Of a stretch of DNA of 5,928 nt, positions 1-5,168 are shown in pieces. The notes under the pieces were generated by a model, which was not told the origin of the DNA, did not search any database, and saw only the letters and a program-made list of their open reading frames with translations. Within the stretch, counting starts at the first letter, position 1, and every line of letters starts with the position of its first letter. The translations under genes and the position numbers were made by a program. Source of the stretch: an uncultured Slackia sp. (GTDB taxonomy: Bacteria; Actinomycetota; Coriobacteriia; Coriobacteriales; Eggerthellaceae); assembly GCA_900553655.1 (NCBI GenBank), contig USEQ01000092.1:1-5928 (forward strand). The letters are read 5' to 3'.

Positions 1-219
1 TTCGGGCCGCTCGCAATGATTGCACGACAAGGAGACATGGTATGCGTACGCATCCGCATGAACGAGCCCACGCGAATCTGCTTTGCACGACCCGCCCTCG
101 TGATCGATCACGCGCCGATACGCCCGCCCTAAAGGAAGGTCACGATAGTCGGCGCACGCCATCACGCAGGTGCGGCAACCCGTGCAGCGCGTATTGTCGA
201 AATAGAATCCGCGAGCCAA
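1..219 (-). CDS. Second DmsB-like 4Fe-4S ferredoxin subunit, 3' end outside window (partial)
   Basis: The visible 73 codons encode the N-terminus of a DmsB/NrfC-type electron-transfer subunit. It begins MARGFYFDNTRCTGCRTC, followed by VMAC, giving the first cluster motif C12-x2-C15-x2-C18-x3-C22. The second motif begins at CNHCE (C67, C70). The reading frame continues past base 1, so three quarters of the protein is missing. The start is TTG at 217-219: an in-frame TAG at 232-234 excludes anything further upstream, and no ATG or GTG lies between. A purine-rich GGGGAGG sits two bases before it, which is close for a ribosome binding site. The protein aligns without gaps to the N-terminus of the upstream dmsB product, so the two are paralogues. 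It probably carries electrons to a reductase, either the DmsA encoded upstream or another enzyme beyond the window. The family is clear, the partner is not. Confidence 0.85.
   Translation of the reverse strand, partial: MARGFYFDNTRCTGCRTCVMACADYRDLPLGRAYRRVIDHEGGSCKADSRGLVHADAYAYHVSLSCNHCERPE
154..211. repeat. 58-bp near-identical repeat shared with 930-987 (paralogous DmsB N-termini)
   Basis: Bases 154-211 match bases 930-987 with only three differences (at 164, 193 and 194), at a constant offset of 776. Both copies encode the first iron-sulfur motif and the preceding FYFD segment of the two DmsB-type genes. The similarity drops sharply on both sides although the proteins remain alignable. 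It is a coding repeat from paralogy, not a mobile element. Confidence 0.8.
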
Positions 220-246
220 AGCCTCCCCTTTCTATGCCATCGTGCC

Positions 247-269
247 ATTGTATGCGTGAAATGCGTCAA
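247..269 (-). promoter_or_regulatory. Possible promoter for the second DmsB-like gene
   Basis: On the minus strand a TACAAT hexamer (247-252, five of six matches to the bacterial -10 consensus) lies 27 bases before the TTG start of the downstream paralogue and after the dmsB terminator. A TTGACG (264-269) resembles a -35 box, but the spacing is only 11 bases. A canonical 17-base spacing would point to a poor TTCGCC instead. The placement is sensible, but the sequence evidence is weak. Two direct copies of ATGCGT (252-257 and 261-266 on the plus strand) overlap the same stretch. Confidence 0.3.
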
Positions 270-307
270 GGCGAACGCGAAACGCAACAACGCGTCCGAA
301 CACCCAA

Positions 308-339
308 AAGCGCCCCGTGCCCGCAGGCACAGGGCGCTT
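308..339 (-). terminator. Rho-independent terminator after dmsB
   Basis: The arms AAGCGCCC (308-315) and GGGCGCTT (332-339) are perfect inverted copies. They are extended inward, past one mismatch, by GTGCC (317-321) and GGCAC (326-330) around a four-base loop. Read on the minus strand, the second arm ends in TTTT followed by GGGTG. The hairpin starts 17 bases after the dmsB stop codon. The stem is very stable but the U tract is short, so termination may be partial and the element may act as an attenuator between dmsB and the following paralogue. The hairpin is nearly symmetric, but the plus-strand side lacks a T run, so it serves the minus strand. Confidence 0.75.
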
Positions 340-356
340 GTTGCAGCCGGCAGAGA

Positions 357-995
357 TTATTCGAACGCAGCGACGCCCGTAACCTCTTTCTCGTTGGCGA
401 CGAAACCGGTGGTATCACCCGGCTCTTTCGCAGCCGGGCAGGCGTTGATCAGCAGGCTCGGCCCCGTTTCAGAAGGATCGGCCAGAGGAGCGATGCCGGC
501 AACCGCATCGGGATGGGCAGCCTTGAGCTCGTCAAGGTCTCCCCATTCAAGTGCGCGAAGCGGGCATGCCTCGACGCAAATGGGCTGCTTGCCCTCGGCA
601 ACGCGGTCACGGCACATGTCGCACTTCTTCGCCTTGCCTTCTTCCTTCACCAGGATGGGCACGCCGTACGGGCACGCATCCACACAAGCACCGTTGCCCG
701 TACAGGTTTCCTGGTTGATGAAGACGATACCGTCATCGTCCTTCTCGATAGCGCCCGTCGGGCACGCTGCGAAGCACTTCGGGTTTTCGCAGTGGTTGCA
801 CGCATCGGAAACGTGATACATGAACGCATCGCTGGCGACGGTTCCGTCGGCGCCGAGTGCGCACGAGCCGCCCTCGTAGTCGAACACCCTGCGGAAGGCA
901 ATTTCGGCAGGAAGGTCTTTATAGTCTTTGCACGCCATCTCGCAGGTGCGGCAACCCGTGCAGCGCGTGCTGTCGAAATAGAATCCGTATGCCAT
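357..995 (-). CDS. dmsB: DMSO reductase-type iron-sulfur subunit DmsB
   Basis: This 212-residue protein is the electron-transfer subunit that passes electrons through four cubane-type clusters to the molybdenum subunit. Its length and motifs match E. coli DmsB closely, including SxRCTGCxTCE, ACKDYKDL, DRVAEGKxPICVE, ACPLRAL and a C-terminal GDTTGFVANEKEV. Cluster motifs are C12/C15/C18/C22, C66/C69/C74/C78, C98/(N101)/C104/C108 and C125/C128/C140/C144. The second cysteine of the third group is asparagine (codon AAC on the minus strand, bases 693-695). This is the position of E. coli DmsB Cys102 and of the Trp in nitrate reductase NarH, so a [3Fe-4S] cluster is predicted. There is no signal peptide; such subunits are exported with DmsA by the Tat system. 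The ATG at 993-995 has an AAGGGGGA ribosome binding site seven bases ahead and lies 14 bases after the dmsA stop, so the two are co-transcribed. A terminator follows the stop codon. Confidence 0.95.
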   Translation of the reverse strand: MAYGFYFDSTRCTGCRTCEMACKDYKDLPAEIAFRRVFDYEGGSCALGADGTVASDAFMYHVSDACNHCENPKCFAACPTGAIEKDDDGIVFINQETCTGNGACVDACPYGVPILVKEEGKAKKCDMCRDRVAEGKQPICVEACPLRALEWGDLDELKAAHPDAVAGIAPLADPSETGPSLLINACPAAKEPGDTTGFVANEKEVTGVAAFE

Positions 996-1009
996 CTCTT
1001 AATCCCCCT

Positions 1010-3445
1010 TTAAGCCTTTGCAACCTGAACGATCATGGAATGGGCGTTGCCGTTGCCCTTGGCAAGCGGCGTGGGCTTGTAGGTGGTGAGCGTGTTCACG
1101 CAACCGCCTTCGTCCACCTTGTCACCGAACATGTCGGCCTTATGCCATGCGCCCTGAGGAATGCCGACGGTTCCGGGAACGATGCGGGACGTGACCTTAG
1201 CCTCGATGCGAATCTCGCCTGCGGGGCTTTTCACGGACAGCATATCGCCCGAAACGATGCCGCGGCTTTCCGCGTCGGCCGGGTTGATCCACAGCTGCTG
1301 ACGCGCGACCTGCTCGAGCTCGGGGATGAATCCGAACGACGAATGGGTGCGGCTCTTGTGATGGAAGCCGGTGCAGTACAGCGGGTACTCGTCGTTCACC
1401 GAGCCATAGCCCTGGAAGCCGGGGGCGAACACGGGGATGGGGTTGATGGATTCGTCCTCTTCGAGCTCCCACGTCGCGGCGATTTCGGCCAAACGCTCGG
1501 AGTAGATCTCGATCTTGCCCGAGGGGGTTTCGAGAGGATTGGCCTCGGGGTCATCGCGGAAGTCCTTCAGACCGATAGCGGTCGGCAACTCGCGCTTGTA
1601 CACGCCCTGCGCCACGATCTCGTCCCAGCTCGGCATCTCGGAATCTTCCTCGGCACCGGCTTCATAGAGCTCGCGAATCCAATCTTCTTGGGTCTTGCCC
1701 TCGGTGAACTGGTCTTTCACGCCGAACTTATCGGCAATGTCGGCCATCACGTCGTAGCTGGTGCGGCACTCGCCGGGAGCGTCCTGGGCAGGACCGCCCA
1801 CCACAACGCCCGTATACCACTCGGTGTAGCCGTTGGTCTTCATGTTCAGCTGCTCGGAACGCATGGCGTCGGGAAGCAGGATGTCGGCGTATTTCGCGGA
1901 GTCGGTCATCACGGTGTCCCACACCAGGATGAACTCGCACTTGCTCTCGTCGGAGAGAACCTCGTGCGTGTAGTTGATGTCGCCGTGCTGGTTGGTAAGG
2001 CAGTTACCCGCATAGTTCCAGAGGAACTTGATGTCGTTGTTGAGTTTCTCGACGCCGGTGACGCCCGCGTTGATGGCGGTCATCTCCTTGCCGTGGTCGA
2101 CCGCGTTGACCCATTCATAGCACGGAATGCATGCCTCGACCGGGTTCTTGCCGCTGGGCAGGCCGCCGACCAAAGCCACAGACGGCTCGGCCTCGCGCTG
2201 GCCGGTGTTGGTGCCGGGAAGGCCGATCTTGCCAAGCAGAATGGGGATCATGCAGATGGCACGGCAGGTATCCTCGCCGTTGGTATGGCGCTGAGGACCC
2301 CAGCCCTGTACGACGAACGGAGCCTCGGCGGAAGCCAGGTCGGCCGCCAAAGAACGGATGGTGTCTGCGGGGATCTGAGTAATTTCAGCAGCCCACTCGG
2401 GGGTCTTTTCCACCATGTCATAGCCGGTGCCCATGATGTAGTCCTTGTAGGACTTGTTCTGGCCCTTGGCGGATTCGGGCATGGTGTCCTCGTCGTAACC
2501 CACGCAGTACGTATCCAGGAACTCTTTGTCCACCTGATCGTTGGCGATGAATTCATGAGCGATGGCAGAAGCGAGCGCCGCGTCGGTGCCGGGACGAATC
2601 GGCAGCCACTCCTCGGGATGTCCCGAGGCGCTTTCGTTCATGCGGTAGTCAATATTGACGATCTTGCCGCCGCGACCCTGAACAGCCTCGCGCACGCGAG
2701 CGAAATCCCAGACGATGTTCGCGCCGCCCATGCGGGTTTCCGCCGGGCTGTTGCCGAACATCACCACGAGGTCGGAGTTGGCCTCGGCCTCGGTCATCGA
2801 GGACGCGTACACGTCATCGTAAGGGGAGCACTCTTCACCATACATGAACGGCAGGGCCGCAGAAATCATGTTGGTGGAATAGTCGTAGCTGCGCTTCAGA
2901 TAGCCGCCCAGCAGGTTGAGCAGACGCGAAGACGGATTGCCCGTCGCGGAATACATGCCCGTCGCATAGTTGACGTAGATGGCGTCGTTGCCATACGTGT
3001 CGATGGTGTACTTCAGCTTGTCGGCGATGGTCTGGATGGCCTCATCCCAGCTGATCTGCTCGAACTTGCCTTCGCCGCGCTTGCCGACGCGCTTCATAGG
3101 ATACAGCAGGCGGTCGGGGCTATTCAGCCAACGACGCATAGAACGGCCGCGCAGGCAGGCACGCGCCTGAAGGTTGATATCTCCGGTGTTGTCAGACTCC
3201 ATGTAGACGACTTTGCCGTCTTTGGAGTGCCACTGGAATACGCAGTTGCCGCCGCAGTTCACGTTGCACTGGCTCCATGCGATGGTTTCTTCGGCAGCTG
3301 CGCCGGTGCTTCCCTCTTCGCCTTTCGGAGCACAGCCGTACATGGAAGCGCCGCCGAGCAAGCCAGCACCAGCAACGGCGCCCGCGAAGGTGCCCTTCAC
3401 GAAATTGCGTCGCGAAACTGCATGCTTCTTGTTCTCAGTAGTCAT
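1010..3445 (-). CDS. dmsA: DMSO reductase-type molybdopterin catalytic subunit DmsA
   Basis: This 811-residue oxidoreductase of the DMSO reductase superfamily binds the bis-molybdopterin guanine dinucleotide cofactor and reduces an S- or N-oxide-like acceptor on the outer side of the membrane. A Tat signal is present (SRRNFVK at residues 11-17, then an Ala/Gly-rich hydrophobic stretch to about 37), with Cys38 in a poor lipobox. The N-terminal cluster motif is C60-x3-C64-x3-C68-x28-C97, followed by LRGRSMRR as in E. coli DmsA. DYST at 188-191 aligns with the Mo-ligand region of DMSO reductases, making Ser190 the predicted Mo ligand. Other family blocks are GWGPQRHTNGE (381-391), SAKYADILLPDAMRSEQ (516-532) and the C-terminal cofactor domain (TGFHHKSRTHSSFG, QLWINPADAESRG, then GGCVNTLTT and PTPLAKGN near the end). 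The ATG at 3443-3445 has GGGGGA five bases upstream. It is first in the operon with dmsB and divergent from the LuxR-type regulator. Family and subunit role are secure; the physiological substrate is not. Confidence 0.95.
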   Translation of the reverse strand: MTTENKKHAVSRRNFVKGTFAGAVAGAGLLGGASMYGCAPKGEEGSTGAAAEETIAWSQCNVNCGGNCVFQWHSKDGKVVYMESDNTGDINLQARACLRGRSMRRWLNSPDRLLYPMKRVGKRGEGKFEQISWDEAIQTIADKLKYTIDTYGNDAIYVNYATGMYSATGNPSSRLLNLLGGYLKRSYDYSTNMISAALPFMYGEECSPYDDVYASSMTEAEANSDLVVMFGNSPAETRMGGANIVWDFARVREAVQGRGGKIVNIDYRMNESASGHPEEWLPIRPGTDAALASAIAHEFIANDQVDKEFLDTYCVGYDEDTMPESAKGQNKSYKDYIMGTGYDMVEKTPEWAAEITQIPADTIRSLAADLASAEAPFVVQGWGPQRHTNGEDTCRAICMIPILLGKIGLPGTNTGQREAEPSVALVGGLPSGKNPVEACIPCYEWVNAVDHGKEMTAINAGVTGVEKLNNDIKFLWNYAGNCLTNQHGDINYTHEVLSDESKCEFILVWDTVMTDSAKYADILLPDAMRSEQLNMKTNGYTEWYTGVVVGGPAQDAPGECRTSYDVMADIADKFGVKDQFTEGKTQEDWIRELYEAGAEEDSEMPSWDEIVAQGVYKRELPTAIGLKDFRDDPEANPLETPSGKIEIYSERLAEIAATWELEEDESINPIPVFAPGFQGYGSVNDEYPLYCTGFHHKSRTHSSFGFIPELEQVARQQLWINPADAESRGIVSGDMLSVKSPAGEIRIEAKVTSRIVPGTVGIPQGAWHKADMFGDKVDEGGCVNTLTTYKPTPLAKGNGNAHSMIVQVAKA

Positions 3446-3466
3446 ACATTCCCCCTCTCGTGTTTA

Positions 3467-3481
3467 GACCATCATCTGGTC
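3467..3481 (-). promoter_or_regulatory. Small inverted repeat in the dmsA leader
   Basis: GACCA (3467-3471) and TGGTC (3477-3481) are perfect inverted arms around TCATC. The repeat ends 21 bases before the dmsA ATG and about ten bases before its ribosome binding site. It could be a protein binding site or a short leader hairpin. Arms of five bases can arise by chance, so this is a weak call. Confidence 0.3.
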
Positions 3482-3493
3482 CCTATGAAAAGG

Positions 3494-3499
3494 AAGATA
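3494..3499 (-). promoter_or_regulatory. Tentative -10 element for dmsA
   Basis: On the minus strand, TATCTT matches the -10 consensus at four of six positions, and no recognisable -35 box lies 16-18 bases upstream. The absence of a -35 box would fit an activator-dependent promoter. With a start site near 3487, the centre of the dyad at 3512-3545 would fall about 41 bases upstream, where LuxR-family activators commonly bind. This is inference from weak sequence matches. Confidence 0.2.
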
Positions 3500-3511
3500 C
3501 CTAAAATGCCT

Positions 3512-3545
3512 GATGAAAGCATCACACCTCACATGTGATTTCATC
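3512..3545. promoter_or_regulatory. Nested inverted repeats, candidate operator in the divergent promoter region
   Basis: The outer arms GATGAAA (3512-3518) and TTTCATC (3539-3545) are perfect inverted copies. Nested within them, ATCACA (3521-3526) and TGTGAT (3534-3539) are also inverted copies, the last base being shared with the outer arm. A perfect ten-base palindrome TCACATGTGA occupies 3529-3538. The element lies midway between the divergent dmsA and regulator genes, 66 bases from the dmsA start and 74 bases from the chosen regulator start. The natural reading is a dimer binding site for the LuxR-type regulator encoded alongside. No experiment or second genomic copy is available here. 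Confidence 0.5.
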
Positions 3546-3619
3546 CCCTACGTCCCTGATGCGCTTGCATATCTTCCCGAGCATTGCCAAACTTACGGCA
3601 TGAGCGAAAGGACGCCCTT

Positions 3620-5158
3620 TTGAACCGTACACTTCTCAAGCCGCACGTATCGAGCATCGGCTACGCCATCTTCCTCGTCATCAACGCCGCCCAGATATGG
3701 GGCGGCATCTTTCCGTTTTTGCCGAAAGATTTCCAGACCGATGAAGTAACGCTGACGTTCTACCTCTCCCAGACACTTTCTTTCTGCGCCGCCTTCATCG
3801 CGAGCACGCTCGGTTCCTACTACTTTCCCAAACAGGCGCGCCGCATGCTTGTCACCCTCAGCACCGCCATGGTCTTCTCCGGATCGTCATGCATCATCGC
3901 CGCCATGTACTTGCCCGTGTACACGCTTCTTTTCATTCTTGCGGGCGGCGTGTTCCTCGGCGTGGGAACCGCAGGGCTGTTCATGCTTTGGCAGCGCTAT
4001 TTCTCCTCCATTCCCAGCGAGGCGTGCAATTACCGCCTTGCGCTCGGCACGGTCTTCGCGAGCGTGTGCTATTTCGCCCTGTACGTCGTACCCACCGCGC
4101 TTACGGCGTTTCTGGTTCCCCTTGTCTTTTTGCCTATCTGCGCGCTGTGCCTTTCGCTTGCTGTGCGCGAAATGACTTTCGACCAGCCGATGTTCGAGGA
4201 TATCCCCCGAGAGCATCCACAGGTCTACCTCCAACTCCTCAAGGACTCCCGGGCGGATGCTCTCTGCGTCGGGGCCATTGCGTTTTCAAGCGGACTGGCG
4301 CGCGGCGTGGCAATCATCAATCCCGCCGTATCGGACGTGGTGAACTCCGCCTCCATGACGGGGTCTTTGATAGCCGGCCTGATTCTGCTGGCGCTGTGGC
4401 TGGCTTCATCGGTTCGCTTCGGTCTTCGCACCATCTTTCGAACGGTCTATCCCGTCATCATTACTGGACTGCTGCTCTTCCCCTTCATGCATCATGCGGG
4501 CTTGAGCCTGTTCGCGGGTCTGACGTACATGACGTTTTCCCTCATCCTGCTGATTATGATGATGCAGTGCGCCCAAACATCCCGAGACCGCGGCACAAAC
4601 CCCGTGTTCGCATACGGCTTTTTCGGAAGCGTCACATATGTCATGCAGAGCGCTGGCTTTCTCCTGGGGTGGTTCGCGAACGACGTGACGATCTTCGGCG
4701 TCGAGCAGGTAACGCTGCTCTCGCTCATAGCCGCTTACGTACTTGGTATGGCGCTTCTTGCATCCACGGGCTCTTTCGCCGGGCAAGCAACGCCCGAATC
4801 GGCAAGCCAGATCGAATTTACCGCCACTACCGCACGCAGCAAGGAAAAGGCCTCGACGGCCTCAGAGAAAAACGCTGGAAAAACGAGGAAGCCGAAGAAA
4901 GCCATCGCAAGCGACGGGCACGTCATCACCGACCGTCTTTCGAAGCAGTGCTTGGTCGTGAAGGTGCAGTACGGCCTTTCCTCGCGCGAAACCGAGGTCA
5001 TGGAACTTATCGCGCGCGGCCGTTCCATGGCCGCCATTGCCGAGGACCTCTTCATATCGGAGAACACGGTTCGCACGCACTGCAAGCACATCTACGGAAA
5101 GCTCGACATCCATTCGCGCCAAGAGCTGAGCGATCTGGTGTCGAATACGGAGCTGTAA
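3620..5158 (+). CDS. Membrane-anchored LuxR-family transcriptional regulator (12-TM domain plus HTH)
   Basis: The product has 512 residues from the TTG at 3620. Residues 11-382 contain about twelve hydrophobic helices, laid out like a major facilitator-type transporter with a longer polar loop at about 185-212. A charged, Lys/Ser/Ala-rich linker follows (about 383-445). A LuxR/GerE helix-turn-helix lies at about 452-507, recognisable by LSSRETEVMELIARG, then IAEDLFISENTVRTH and IYGKLDIHSRQEL. There is no response-regulator receiver domain, so the membrane domain is probably the sensor, and DNA binding would occur at the membrane. This two-part design is frequent in Eggerthellaceae, often beside reductase genes. 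TTG 3620 is preferred because AAAGGA (3607-3612) sits seven bases ahead; the alternative TTG at 3584 would add 12 residues but has no ribosome binding site. It is divergent from dmsA, so it is the likely regulator of that operon. Ligand and sign of regulation are unknown. Confidence 0.9.
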   Translation: MNRTLLKPHVSSIGYAIFLVINAAQIWGGIFPFLPKDFQTDEVTLTFYLSQTLSFCAAFIASTLGSYYFPKQARRMLVTLSTAMVFSGSSCIIAAMYLPVYTLLFILAGGVFLGVGTAGLFMLWQRYFSSIPSEACNYRLALGTVFASVCYFALYVVPTALTAFLVPLVFLPICALCLSLAVREMTFDQPMFEDIPREHPQVYLQLLKDSRADALCVGAIAFSSGLARGVAIINPAVSDVVNSASMTGSLIAGLILLALWLASSVRFGLRTIFRTVYPVIITGLLLFPFMHHAGLSLFAGLTYMTFSLILLIMMMQCAQTSRDRGTNPVFAYGFFGSVTYVMQSAGFLLGWFANDVTIFGVEQVTLLSLIAAYVLGMALLASTGSFAGQATPESASQIEFTATTARSKEKASTASEKNAGKTRKPKKAIASDGHVITDRLSKQCLVVKVQYGLSSRETEVMELIARGRSMAAIAEDLFISENTVRTHCKHIYGKLDIHSRQELSDLVSNTEL

Positions 5159-5168
5159 GGATGCGTTC

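Noticed and set aside
42..53. Perfect 12-base palindrome ATGCGTACGCAT
   Set aside because: It lies within the coding sequence of the second B gene (Ala-Asp-Ala-Tyr-Ala-Tyr region) and is explained by alternating codons. No second copy was noticed in the window.
42..1013. 323-codon open frame on the plus strand across the two B genes
   Set aside because: It runs antisense through two recognisable iron-sulfur genes and through the terminator between them, and its product is Arg/Ala-rich without domains. It is a shadow frame.
857..3538. 893-codon open frame on the plus strand, antisense to dmsA
   Set aside because: It lies opposite the unmistakable dmsA frame in G+C-rich sequence, where codon bias keeps antisense frames free of stops. 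Its translation shows no recognisable domain and it has no convincing ribosome binding site.
3559..3570. ATGC-GCTT-GCAT inverted repeat upstream of the regulator
   Set aside because: The four-base arms are too short to separate from chance, and no link to a promoter or ribosome binding site is visible.
3565..3593. TTGCAT followed 17 bases later by CAAACT as a promoter for the regulator
   Set aside because: The -10 candidate matches the consensus at only three of six positions and sits about 27 bases from the TTG start without other support.
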